Source: Spartobacteria bacterium LR76 (GTDB lineage: Bacteria; Verrucomicrobiota; Verrucomicrobiia; Chthoniobacterales; Terrimicrobiaceae). From it: 64,000 bases of DNA. Both the position numbers and the translations under genes were made by a program. The stretch is taken from the NCBI GenBank assembly GCA_003054655.1, contig QAYZ01000013.1, forward strand, positions 248,001 to 312,000. Direction: 5' to 3'. Numbering within the stretch: the stretch's first letter is position 1; every line of letters begins with the position of its first letter. This document shows positions 25,176 to 33,994 of this stretch, piece after piece. Below the pieces are notes generated by a model, which was given only the letters and a program-made list of their open reading frames with translations, had not been told where the DNA came from and searched no databases.

Positions 25176-27203
25176 TCAGTTAAGGCGAGCGAAGGTCGAG
25201 TGGCATATCTGCCCCTTGAGCAAATCGTCAACATTTCGACCATTCTCACATTCCTGAATAAGGTGAAAAACGGGGAGCAGTTTTTCAAAATATTGCTCAA
25301 CTATCTCCGCCGTGTGAGCGAGACTTGCATAGACACTATTGCTGGCAAGGAATCCCTGGGCCAGCATCTCCTGAGTAATCAGAGTCTTGTACTTAAGTGC
25401 ATTCGGACTCTGGAAACTGAACCCGGTGAGCGCAGGCAGTCCCCAATGAAATATTGTCAATCCGCAACTCTCCGCAAGAGCTTGCCAGCGCTTACGGATA
25501 CTTAGGCCGATTGCAGTAACAACCTCCCAAGATCGTTCCCGCTCCATGATCTCCAGTGTCTTTAGAGCCGCAGTGGGACCAATTCGCTCCGTCCAGAACG
25601 TACTGCTGATAAAAGTTCCCTGAGCAGCCTCCATCACCGCTTCACGCCCGATCACTGCGGTGATTGCATATCCGTTGCCCAAGGCCTTCCCGAAAATCGC
25701 AATATCAGGTTCAACACCATACTTTTTGTGCAGCCCCCCGAATGTTTCACGAAAGCCAGATGTACACTCGTCGAAGATCAGGACAATATTCTTCTTCGTC
25801 GCCAACTCGCGAACTTTCTCCAGGAACCCATCCTCCGGGCCAAAGTTTCTTGAGACTTCCATTTTTATAACCCCGATATTATGCAGGGATACCAGAGTCT
25901 CAAGCTCGTCAAACCTGTTGTATGCAAACGGAAAAACCGTACCCTTGAGATTACGCGGAACGCCTCGCGGCTCCAGGCCCGGCAGCAGATGACCATCGAG
26001 ATTGGCATCATCCGCCAGATTGGCGGAGAGATACCAATCATGCCATCCATGGTAACCGCAAATTGCAACATTATCACGCCCCGCAGATGCACGGGCGATG
26101 CGAATTGCGATCGCATTGGCCTCTCCTCCTGATCTTGCAAAGCGCACCATGTCAGCCCATGGATGCAACTCAATCAGTCGCTCAGCCAGATAGACTTCCT
26201 CAGGACAGTTCAGCGTGGCCATGTTGCCAGCATGAACAGTTTCTATCACTGCTTCGTCTACCTCCGGATGCCCATAGCCTAGTACATTTGTGCCAACCCC
26301 CATAATGGACATGTCGATATACTCTCGTCCATCGAGATCCCAAACCTTGCAACCCTTGGCCTTGCTAAAATATGACGGCCAAAGATCCGGCAGAAACATC
26401 TCTGACCTCTTTGAAAGCAACATATTGCCTCCAGGAATAACCTTTTTGGCTCTCTTCCAAAGCTTCTGGCCTATTCCCATATCAGCACCCTGATTGCGAC
26501 CTAGATGACTATTAGCCGCAAAGACGGATGGATTTTCGTCGTTCAACTTCATAACTTCTCTCCAACCAAAATCCACCCGTGGGGAAAAGTGATCAAAAAT
26601 GGCAGATACGACCTTAAGATCCTCCTTTTCATCAACGGTCCATCGTTTGTGCGAGTAATCGATCTTTCCCGCGACGTTGAACTTGGTGAACTGATCCGAC
26701 TCTCGCAAGAATGGAGTGACATGCTCACGATGAGCGGGCTTTGTCGCAGATTTCGCAGCTATTTCCAGTGCCTTAAAGGAAAAGACTTCGCAATCCAAAC
26801 CGTCAGGAAATGTCGGCGGAAGAATATTGGCTGCATAATCCACCGCATGCTCCTGATAGGCACGAACAACCGTGTCAACCAGTTCGGCATCTATTAGAGG
26901 ACAATCTCCGGTAATCCGCACAATCGACTCCGGCTGTTGTACTTTGGCGGCCTGGTAAAATCGATCCAACACATCCGTTTCGCTTCCCCGATACGTCTCG
27001 TATCCCAGAGAATGCACATGATCCACCAATGGTTGGTTGCGCGGATCAGAGGATGTCGCCAGCACGATCTTGTCAATCGTACGGGCCATGGAAAGACGAA
27101 GCAGCAGCAGCTCGATCATGGGAACTCCCTGAAGAGAATGCATGACCTTGTTCGGAAATCTGACCGAACCCATACGAGCCTGAAGGATGGCCAATACTTT
27201 CAT
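25176..27203 (-). CDS. Fusion of SpsF/PseF-type cytidylyltransferase and class III (HemL-like) aminotransferase
   Basis: The protein has 675 residues. Residues 1-230 are a cytidylyltransferase domain (AILQARMGSVRFPNKVM, ITGDCPLIDAELVD) like SpsF/PseF, which makes CMP-nonulosonate. Residues about 245-675 are a PLP class III aminotransferase resembling glutamate-1-semialdehyde aminotransferase: RFARSGGEANAIAIRIAR, IFDECTSGFRE (Asp478) and FGKALGNGYA with the PLP Lys506 are all intact. The aminotransferase activity has no place in the standard pseudaminic pathway, so it may act on a further keto group of a modified nonulosonate. The ATG used overlaps the upstream stop as ATGA. Confidence 0.88.
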   Translation of the reverse strand: MKVLAILQARMGSVRFPNKVMHSLQGVPMIELLLLRLSMARTIDKIVLATSSDPRNQPLVDHVHSLGYETYRGSETDVLDRFYQAAKVQQPESIVRITGDCPLIDAELVDTVVRAYQEHAVDYAANILPPTFPDGLDCEVFSFKALEIAAKSATKPAHREHVTPFLRESDQFTKFNVAGKIDYSHKRWTVDEKEDLKVVSAIFDHFSPRVDFGWREVMKLNDENPSVFAANSHLGRNQGADMGIGQKLWKRAKKVIPGGNMLLSKRSEMFLPDLWPSYFSKAKGCKVWDLDGREYIDMSIMGVGTNVLGYGHPEVDEAVIETVHAGNMATLNCPEEVYLAERLIELHPWADMVRFARSGGEANAIAIRIARASAGRDNVAICGYHGWHDWYLSANLADDANLDGHLLPGLEPRGVPRNLKGTVFPFAYNRFDELETLVSLHNIGVIKMEVSRNFGPEDGFLEKVRELATKKNIVLIFDECTSGFRETFGGLHKKYGVEPDIAIFGKALGNGYAITAVIGREAVMEAAQGTFISSTFWTERIGPTAALKTLEIMERERSWEVVTAIGLSIRKRWQALAESCGLTIFHWGLPALTGFSFQSPNALKYKTLITQEMLAQGFLASNSVYASLAHTAEIVEQYFEKLLPVFHLIQECENGRNVDDLLKGQICHSTFARLN

Positions 27204-28567
27204 AGAGCAGACCACTTATAGGGATTTAACAAATCTAAATCCTTTGCTTGAAGTTCCGAAGGAACAGTGAACGCCTGCCCCCTTGCAGACGCGTAGATCT
27301 CCTGAAATTGTCGAAGGCTTTCCATGCCGACAACCACCCTGGAGATCTCAGGAAAAGAAAGAACGTACCGCAAACACGCCGCCAAAGGCGTAAGCTTGGT
27401 CTGATACAGCCACTCATCCCAGGCTGACCATAGGGAAGCCCATCGGCCAAATTTCGCCGGTCGATCTGCGGAAGACATCAGTAACAGACCTTGCAGGAAA
27501 ACTGAACGAACATGTAATTCGACATCCGACTCTACCAGTTTCTTCATCCAGCCGGACTCAATCAACCTTCGGTCAATAATATTGAATGGTGCCTGCACAA
27601 GATCCAAGGCGTAACAGCGGAAAATCTCATCAAGCTCGGAAGGGGAATATATAGATATGCCGATCTTCTTTGCCAAGCCAAGCTCCTTTACCCGGGTGAG
27701 CGCACGGTAGATTTGCGGGCCACGCGGTCCAAGCAGTTGACCTGGCACATGCAGTAACAGGCCATACAGACTCGGTATACGCAGCCGATCCAAGGAGGCC
27801 TTTACCTGATGATCCATCCACTCTTCAATATTCAAGCAGTCATCAGGCACTGCTCCGATCTTCGATACGACCTTCCAATCGTCAGCGGCGATAGCACCAA
27901 GCACGGCCTCGCTCTCTCCATAGGCTGCCGCGGTATCCAATGTATCAATTCCTAGAGAGAATGCTTCCCTCAAAATATCGCGAACCTCTTCAATATCAGA
28001 TTTCCTCGCCCGCTTAACCCCATAATCCATGCCGAATTGGACCGTCCCTATCGCCAGCCGTCGCGCAGGATCAAGATCCAGAACCATTTTCAGGTTGCCA
28101 TTCGCATCGTTGTCGTATGGGAGAAAACCGATTTTCTCATAAGCTCGCCGGGCCGCGAGATTATCAGGACTCACTCCAAGCAGGATTCTCGAAATCTTCC
28201 TATCCTTCGCCAGCCACTGGTTGCCAGCGCTGATCACCTCTCCAGCCACTCCCTTTCCGCGCCATTGCACTTCGCCGACAAGTATGCCGCACACTGCGAT
28301 TTGTTTGGAATAGTCAATTGGTTCGTATTTGAGATTCCCGATATGTTCCCCGGTTTCTCGTATGAATATTCCGAGAAACAAGACATCGTCCCTTCCACTC
28401 CGTTCAGCGACGTAGTCGCGAAGCTGCTCAAGGCTGGACCGAGAAGCCGCTACGATATACTGTTGACTAGCCGGATCGAGCAGCCAACCAGCATACCGTT
28501 CCGTCACATTCGCGACGGATAACGGCTTCAGGTCGAAGCGCGCCGTCGATATCACTGCGCCAGACAT
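27200..28567 (-). CDS. Fusion of GNAT acetyltransferase and aldo/keto reductase
   Basis: The 455-residue protein has two domains. Residues 1 to about 165 are a RimJ-type GNAT acetyltransferase (GEVQWRGKGVAGEVI, NLAARRAYEKIGF). Residues 168-455 are an aldo/keto reductase with the complete catalytic set: Asp211 and Tyr216 in DTAAAYG, Lys236 in VVSKIG and His273 in LLHVPG. The reductase should use NAD(P)H on a sugar carbonyl. Neither domain has an assigned step in the classical pathway if the GNAT of the downstream PseG fusion is PseH, so one GNAT is extra. It overlaps the pseC gene by 16 nt. Confidence 0.87.
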   Translation of the reverse strand: MSGAVISTARFDLKPLSVANVTERYAGWLLDPASQQYIVAASRSSLEQLRDYVAERSGRDDVLFLGIFIRETGEHIGNLKYEPIDYSKQIAVCGILVGEVQWRGKGVAGEVISAGNQWLAKDRKISRILLGVSPDNLAARRAYEKIGFLPYDNDANGNLKMVLDLDPARRLAIGTVQFGMDYGVKRARKSDIEEVRDILREAFSLGIDTLDTAAAYGESEAVLGAIAADDWKVVSKIGAVPDDCLNIEEWMDHQVKASLDRLRIPSLYGLLLHVPGQLLGPRGPQIYRALTRVKELGLAKKIGISIYSPSELDEIFRCYALDLVQAPFNIIDRRLIESGWMKKLVESDVELHVRSVFLQGLLLMSSADRPAKFGRWASLWSAWDEWLYQTKLTPLAACLRYVLSFPEISRVVVGMESLRQFQEIYASARGQAFTVPSELQAKDLDLLNPYKWSAL

Positions 28568-29706
28568 TCTTTTAAAGACTGAACAACTTTTCGCAGATCC
28601 TCGTCTCTGAGTCCGGGGTACAAAGGAAGACTGATGGCTTCGCGATAGTAGGATTCCGCTGCGGGAAAGTCCCCGGGATTGAACCCCATCGACCTGTAAT
28701 ATGGCTGCAGGTGAACGGGGATGTAATGCACATTCACGCCGATTCCGTTTTCCCGCAGGAACTGAAAGACTGCTGCGCGCGATTTCTTCTCCGCCTTGAT
28801 GCGAATTACGAAGAGGTGAAAAGCAGGGTATTGATCCGCCCGGACTCTCTGGAATGTCACGGGCGAGCCGCTCAACTCCTCACGGTACCTTCCCACCAAC
28901 TCATGCCGTCGGGCGACGTAGGCTTCGAGACGCTCCATCTGGCTGCGCCCCAGGGCAGCATGGATATCCGTCATGCGGTAATTGAATCCCAGATCAATCT
29001 GCTGATAGTACCAAGCCCCCTCCGATTCCGCAGTCATTTCGCCGGGATCGCGGGTGATGCCATGACTCCGCAGGAGACTCATGCGATGAGCCAGAGTGCC
29101 GTCGTTTGTTACAGCCACACCGCCTTCACCACTCGTAACGATTTTGACCGGATGAAAGCTGAATACGGTGATGTCGCTGTATCGACAACTCCCCACAATG
29201 TTCTGTCCGTCGCGGGCACCGATCGCGTGGGAGGCATCCTCAATAACGCGAAACCCAAAACGCTGGCCGAGGGCATGGATCGCGGCCATATCACAGGGGG
29301 TGCCGCAGAGGTGAACGGGAACGACCACTTTGGGCAGACGTCCTGCGCGTTCAGCCTCGATGAGCTTTCGCTCAAGTGCTTGAGGGCAGAGGTTAAAAGT
29401 CTCGGGATCGATGTCCACAAAATCAACCTCCGCACCGCAATAAAGCCCGCAGTTGGCCGACGCCACAAAAGTGATCGGACTTGTCCAAAGTCGATCTCCC
29501 TTTCCCAGGCCCAAGGCAAGACATGCGATGTGCAGCGCCGAAGTCGCACTATTCACGGCGACCGCGTGCGCCGCTCCGCAATAAACAGCAACTGCTTGCT
29601 CAAAAGCGGGCACTGCCGGCCCCTGGGTCAGAAAATCGGACCGCAAAACACCGACTACCGCATCGATGTCGGATTGAAGAATTTCCTGGCGACCGTAGGG
29701 AATCAT
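28552..29706 (-). CDS. pseC: UDP-4-amino-4,6-dideoxy-N-acetyl-beta-L-altrosamine transaminase
   Basis: The 384-residue DegT-family PLP enzyme aminates C4 of the keto product of PseB, using glutamate. YGRQEILQSDIDAVVGVL at the N-terminus, VIEDASHAIGA (Asp157) and FSFHPVKIVTSGEGG with the PLP lysine Lys188 are the typical PseC motifs. Length and domain completeness are normal. It stands directly after pseB, 27 nt downstream, in the expected biosynthetic order. Confidence 0.93.
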   Translation of the reverse strand: MIPYGRQEILQSDIDAVVGVLRSDFLTQGPAVPAFEQAVAVYCGAAHAVAVNSATSALHIACLALGLGKGDRLWTSPITFVASANCGLYCGAEVDFVDIDPETFNLCPQALERKLIEAERAGRLPKVVVPVHLCGTPCDMAAIHALGQRFGFRVIEDASHAIGARDGQNIVGSCRYSDITVFSFHPVKIVTSGEGGVAVTNDGTLAHRMSLLRSHGITRDPGEMTAESEGAWYYQQIDLGFNYRMTDIHAALGRSQMERLEAYVARRHELVGRYREELSGSPVTFQRVRADQYPAFHLFVIRIKAEKKSRAAVFQFLRENGIGVNVHYIPVHLQPYYRSMGFNPGDFPAAESYYREAISLPLYPGLRDEDLRKVVQSLKECLAQ

Positions 29707-29733
29707 GCAAGTCTACTGCTTCCGAAGAGAGAC

Positions 29734-30744
29734 TCAGGCCGGAGAGAATCCGGAATCAATATGCTCGCGGATTAACTCACGCAGTTCCTTGACGGAAAGC
29801 CATTCTGAGTTGGTATTGCTCGCATAGCTGAATCCATACTCGCGCAATTCTCCGCCGAATTCCTTCTTGAATTCGTCAACATTCCATATGGGCGTCGATG
29901 GGATGATCACATAATAACCGTCGAATTCCACCGTGTTGAGGCCATCCGTCTCCGTGATCATTTCTTCATGGAGCTTCTCCCCGGGGCGGATACCGACCAC
30001 GTTTCGAGAGGAACCGGGTGAGATGGCTTCAGCAACATCGAGAATGCGATAGCTGGGAATCTTCGGAACAAAAATCTCACCGCCCCAGCTCTTCTCCAAA
30101 GCCAGCATTACCAGCGAAACTCCTTCCTCCAGAGTGATGTTGAAACGGGTCATCCGCTCGTCCGTGATGGGCAGTACCCCGCTCTTCCGCTTCTCCAAAA
30201 AGAACGGAATGACACTGCCCCGGCTGCCCATGACGTTTCCGTAACGAACAACGGAGAACTTGATGTCATGTCTACCGCGGAAGTTGTTTGCTGCAACGAA
30301 CAGCTTGTCGGAACACAGCTTGGTCGCGCCGTACAAGTTAATGGGAGCGGCAGCCTTGTCGGTGCTCAGCGCCACCACTTTCTTCACTCCCCGTGCAATC
30401 GCCGCCTCGATCACATTTTGAGCACCGAGGACGTTGGTCTTGATCGCTTCAAAGGGATTGTACTCCGCGGCAGGCACCTGCTTGAGCGCGGCGGCATGTA
30501 TCACATAATCGACATCCTCCATCGCATGCATCAGTCGACTCCCGTCGCGGACGTCGCCGATAAAGTATCGAATCTTGTTCGACTGAAAATCGGGATCCAT
30601 CGACATCTCGAACTGCTTCAGCTCGTCACGGGAAAAGACAATTATCCTGCGTACGGAATGGTTGCGCAGGATCGTTTTGATAAACTGCTTTCCAAAAGAG
30701 CCGGTGCCGCCGGTGACCAGGATCGATGTACCGTCAAGATTCAT
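29734..30744 (-). CDS. pseB: UDP-N-acetylglucosamine 4,6-dehydratase (inverting)
   Basis: The 336-residue enzyme makes UDP-2-acetamido-2,6-dideoxy-beta-L-arabino-hexos-4-ulose, the first step of pseudaminic acid synthesis. VTGGTGSFGKQF is the NADP-binding loop. The active site shows Asp129, Lys130 and Tyr138 in STDKAAAPINLYGATK, with the same spacing as the known FlaA1 triad. FVPKIPSYRILDVAE and IRPGEKLHEEMI are substrate-binding segments of this family. Located right after the transporter genes, it leads the nonulosonate cassette. Confidence 0.94.
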   Translation of the reverse strand: MNLDGTSILVTGGTGSFGKQFIKTILRNHSVRRIIVFSRDELKQFEMSMDPDFQSNKIRYFIGDVRDGSRLMHAMEDVDYVIHAAALKQVPAAEYNPFEAIKTNVLGAQNVIEAAIARGVKKVVALSTDKAAAPINLYGATKLCSDKLFVAANNFRGRHDIKFSVVRYGNVMGSRGSVIPFFLEKRKSGVLPITDERMTRFNITLEEGVSLVMLALEKSWGGEIFVPKIPSYRILDVAEAISPGSSRNVVGIRPGEKLHEEMITETDGLNTVEFDGYYVIIPSTPIWNVDEFKKEFGGELREYGFSYASNTNSEWLSVKELRELIREHIDSGFSPA

Positions 30745-30789
30745 AATATTAGTCGCTAAAAGAGGTATTACTGCCGGAAGGCATTAGGA

Positions 30790-32070
30790 TCAGCTCGCCT
30801 GCACACTGAGGATGTTGGCCTTCAGTTCCGTACGATCTCCCCGGGTACTGTCTTCCAATTCGTGAATTTGCAGCGGCGTTACCATGCCATCTACAATGTC
30901 GTAGTATTCATCAACGGTTTGTTCCACCGATGGTCCCAGCCAGATATAGAGATCGTAAAGCGCCGAGGGCAGAGCGGTCGTGTCGACCTCCAGGGTTGAC
31001 TCGATAACGGTATCCGGTGCCAACGGCTCATCGTTCAACCTGTACCGGCGCGTGGACATGATATGTTCTCCCGAGAGTCCCAGCTTGAAAGAGAGGCAGA
31101 TGGCGAGATCTTCGCAGCGGCGAAGGACCCTGATTCTTGAACGGAACCGTATTGTCGTTCCCCGCCGATGCTGGTTGCCGATTTCTCCGTTTGGGCCGAT
31201 AACCTTGAAATCTTCCAGCCGGACGCGCCCGTCTCCACGCCTCAAACGATAGTCGTGCAGCCCCTCGGCGACGCCGATCTGCAGGTTCTGCGTATACTTG
31301 AGATAGGCAGAGGCCACTTCCTTGCTCTCCCCCGCCATGCGCATCTGGCCGTCGTGGAGCCAGAGGCATTTCTTGGTGAGGTTTTCGACCAGCACCATGG
31401 AGTGGCTGACGAGGATGACCGTGCGGCCCTCCTTGGCTACCTTGCCCATCTTGCCGATACACTTGCGCTGGAAGTTGGCATCACCAACAGCGAGCACTTC
31501 GTCGACGATGAGCACTTCGGGATCGAGGTGAGCGGCGACAGCGAAAGCCAACCGTACATACATGCCGCTCGAGTACCGCTTCACCGGTGTGTCGATGAAT
31601 TCTGCAATCTCCGAAAACTCCACGATCTCGTCAAATTTTCGACGCACTTCCTTTTGGCTCATGCCAAGGATGGCGCCATTGAGAAAAACGTTTTCGCGTC
31701 CGGTAAGTTCCGGATGAAATCCCGTGCCGACCTCCAGCAGGCTGGAAATGCGGCCTCGCGTCTTGATGACTCCCGAGGTCGGCGAGGTTGTGCGGCTGAG
31801 AATCTTCAGGAGCGTGGACTTGCCGGCACCGTTTCGGCCGATGACGCCCAGGGTATCGCCAGCATTAATGCTGAAGTTGATATCCCGCAGCGCCCAGAAC
31901 TCGCTCCCTTTTTCGATCCGGTTTTGATGCTCTCCGATGACCGCATGCGGGTCCTCCTTGCCTCTCTTGCGCGCCCACCAGCTCTGGAGGTCCTTGACGA
32001 GCATGCCCCGGTTGATGGTGCCGAGGCGGTAGCGCTTGGAGACGTTTTCGATGCGGATTAGTTCAGACAT
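30790..32070 (-). CDS. wzt: Polysaccharide ABC exporter ATP-binding protein with C-terminal cargo domain
   Basis: The 426-residue protein powers export of the undecaprenyl-linked glycan across the inner membrane. The ATPase core has the Walker A GRNGAGKS (residues 78-85), the signature YSSGMYVRLAFAVA (from residue 166), and Walker B VLIVDE ending at Asp190-Glu191. After about residue 260 there is a C-terminal domain (LRRGDGRVRLEDFKVIGPNG onward) of about 165 residues that matches the carbohydrate-binding Wzt domain of O9a-type systems, which recognises a modified non-reducing end. That links chain export to the methyltransferases of this cluster. It lies 19 nt after wzm. Confidence 0.93.
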   Translation of the reverse strand: MSELIRIENVSKRYRLGTINRGMLVKDLQSWWARKRGKEDPHAVIGEHQNRIEKGSEFWALRDINFSINAGDTLGVIGRNGAGKSTLLKILSRTTSPTSGVIKTRGRISSLLEVGTGFHPELTGRENVFLNGAILGMSQKEVRRKFDEIVEFSEIAEFIDTPVKRYSSGMYVRLAFAVAAHLDPEVLIVDEVLAVGDANFQRKCIGKMGKVAKEGRTVILVSHSMVLVENLTKKCLWLHDGQMRMAGESKEVASAYLKYTQNLQIGVAEGLHDYRLRRGDGRVRLEDFKVIGPNGEIGNQHRRGTTIRFRSRIRVLRRCEDLAICLSFKLGLSGEHIMSTRRYRLNDEPLAPDTVIESTLEVDTTALPSALYDLYIWLGPSVEQTVDEYYDIVDGMVTPLQIHELEDSTRGDRTELKANILSVQAS

Positions 32071-32089
32071 TCGCTTTCAGTCGCCTCCT

Positions 32090-32962
32090 CTAGATGGTGT
32101 CGGCGAAGTCTTTTTCGACCTGGTTGAAAACCGCCACTCCCACGGCAAATATGACGAAGGAGACCACGGTCAGAATGCCTAGCTCGGGGTAATTTACCGA
32201 GCCGGTTCCGAGGAAGGAATTGCGAAAGGCTTCGATGATCGGGGCCACGGGGTTGAAATCGAGGATCCAGCGATATCTTTCATCGATCTGCGAGCGGGAG
32301 TAGAAAATGCAGCTCCCGTACATCCAGAGCTGCATGCCAAAGCTCAGGGCCATCTGGAGATCGCGGTAGCGGGTGGTGAGCGAGCTGACGATGCAGCCGA
32401 ATCCGATGCCCATCAGGCAGACTTGCAGGACGAGGAGCGGGAAAGTGAGTACATCGATGCCGGGGCGGATGTCGTTCCCGCGCAGGTAAAAGAACAGCAG
32501 AAAGGCCAGAAACATCAGGAACTGGAGGACAAACGTCGCCAGCACGGAGAACACCGATGCGATAGGGACAGTGAGCCGGGGGAAGTACACCTTGCTAAAG
32601 ATCTGCGCATTGGCGGAGAAAACTCCGGAGCAGCGCATGAGGCAGGCGGAAAAGAGCCCCCACATCACGATGCCGGGCATGTAGAAAATAAAGGGCGGCA
32701 CGCCGGAGGTGCCCATCTTGGCGATCTGGCCGAAGACGAGAGCAAAGGCGAGAGTTGTCAGCAAGGGCTGGAGGATGAACCACACCGGGCCGAGCACGGT
32801 TTGCTTGTAGGTGGAAACAAAATCCCGGCGGAAGAAGAGGTAGATCAGGTCGCGATACCGCCAGACGTCGGCGAGGTTCAAATCAAACCACGATCTCTTC
32901 GCTGTAATGATTCTGTCCCATTTCTCGGAGGAGATGCCGGGTGTTTTTACGAGACTATCCAT
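32090..32962 (-). CDS. wzm: Polysaccharide ABC exporter permease
   Basis: The protein has about 290 residues and six predicted membrane segments (for example WFILQPLLTTLAFALVFGQI and the C-terminal ILTVVSFVIFAVGVAVFNQV). It starts with the RDLIYLFFRRDFVSTYKQTV coupling helix typical of ABC-2 O-antigen permeases. It forms the export channel with the ATPase encoded just downstream. The ATG giving MDSLVKTPG was chosen. A TTG 135 nt upstream would add 45 polar residues and overlap the regulator gene by 11 nt, and cannot be excluded. Confidence 0.9.
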   Translation of the reverse strand: MDSLVKTPGISSEKWDRIITAKRSWFDLNLADVWRYRDLIYLFFRRDFVSTYKQTVLGPVWFILQPLLTTLAFALVFGQIAKMGTSGVPPFIFYMPGIVMWGLFSACLMRCSGVFSANAQIFSKVYFPRLTVPIASVFSVLATFVLQFLMFLAFLLFFYLRGNDIRPGIDVLTFPLLVLQVCLMGIGFGCIVSSLTTRYRDLQMALSFGMQLWMYGSCIFYSRSQIDERYRWILDFNPVAPIIEAFRNSFLGTGSVNYPELGILTVVSFVIFAVGVAVFNQVEKDFADTI

Positions 32963-33086
32963 TAAATCGAAATTTTCCGGGCATGCTGCCGCCCCTGGCC
33001 ATCCGTCTTCGGGCGGGACCGTTTGCTCTGTTTTGCTTTGATTGGTTTTGTCTGCTGCACAGACAGTGCTCCTCGAGGGAGCGGGT

Positions 33087-33599
33087 TTATCGGACAAGAA
33101 ACTTCAATATCCAGGGGAGCATCTTGTTCCCCTTTTCGAGCCAGTGCTTGAGCCGCTCGATTTTCATCATGGTGGCTTTGCGCTGCTCGGGGGTCATGTC
33201 AGCGGAGAGTTGCTCCATGCGGCGGATGCGCTCGAGGGCGCGCTCCATGCGGGGGTGGAGTTCTTCCTTGATGAAGGCGGTGGCAAATCTGCTCAGCTCC
33301 AGATCGGCCACGTAATGATCCCGCCGGTCTCCAGGGACGTAGGTGGCTTTCACCGCTCCCACTCCGCGCAGGAGCTTGAGTCCCTGGCTGGCGGCCCCGA
33401 GACTGATATTCAACCGGCTCATGACCTCATCCATCGCCAGGGGCTTCGGGGCGACAAACAGCAAGCCGTAGATCTCCCCGACCGATTTCGGCAACCCAAT
33501 GAGTTTCAGGAAGTTGATAAACATCTGGATAGCCTCGATCTCGAGTTCTGACAACTCTTTGCCCGCTTCCTCTGGCAAGGTGATGGGTTTCTCCAGCAT
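33087..33599 (-). CDS. GbsR/MarR-type winged-helix transcriptional regulator
   Basis: The protein has about 170 residues. KLIGLPKSVGEIYGLLFVAP followed by DEVMSRLNISLGAASQGLKL is the GbsR-type winged helix-turn-helix, and VKATYVPGDRRDHYVADLE is the wing. The C-terminal 60 residues form long basic and acidic helices that probably dimerise. It is the first gene of the exporter cluster, in the same direction, so local control of glycan export is likely. The ATG (MLEKPITL) was preferred; upstream TTG codons could add 14 residues, and the AAGGA before the ATG is unusually close. Confidence 0.82.
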   Translation of the reverse strand: MLEKPITLPEEAGKELSELEIEAIQMFINFLKLIGLPKSVGEIYGLLFVAPKPLAMDEVMSRLNISLGAASQGLKLLRGVGAVKATYVPGDRRDHYVADLELSRFATAFIKEELHPRMERALERIRRMEQLSADMTPEQRKATMMKIERLKHWLEKGNKMLPWILKFLVR

Positions 33600-33994
33600 G
33601 TCCTTGGGTGGAGAACTATTCCCGAGCTTCAATAATTTCAATAAAAAATGAAGTCCGGATCATCCTCCGTAGAGAGGACGTTCCCGTTACACGGTGAAGT
33701 CGCCTCGGACGGCCGGTCCGAAAGGCGGGGGCTTTACTGCCATCTTCGGGGCGGTCGGAGTTCCGAGGGGTACTCTGACAGCCTGCCTGCCGCCCGCATC
33801 GGTCCCTGCCTGCACCTTTTGGAAGACTGATCTGCATTCGAGAGAGATGGCGATCGGGCGTTGAGCGCATTCTTGCTTCGCCATCGTCATATGGCTCGGG
33901 CGATCCGCCTGAATGTGATGCCGGAGCAGGAGGCGCATCTCATGCATCCGCACCGGGGAGCACGCTGGCGAGAAGGAGGAGAAGGAGATACCAT
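33600..33994. other. Intergenic region between the regulator and the FkbM unit
   Basis: No convincing gene is seen here. An AT-rich block of about 25 nt around 33630-33655 lies just upstream of the regulator and is the likeliest place for its promoter, but no clear -35/-10 pair can be read. The remainder is GC-rich. Open frames on both strands have arginine-rich composition unlike a real protein. The region probably contains the divergent start signals for the 33-kb minus-strand cluster and the plus-strand FkbM gene. Confidence 0.5.

Noticed and set aside
33616-33870. Minus-strand frame upstream of the regulator
   Set aside because: Arginine- and serine-rich with no motif; it overlaps the likely promoter region of the regulator.
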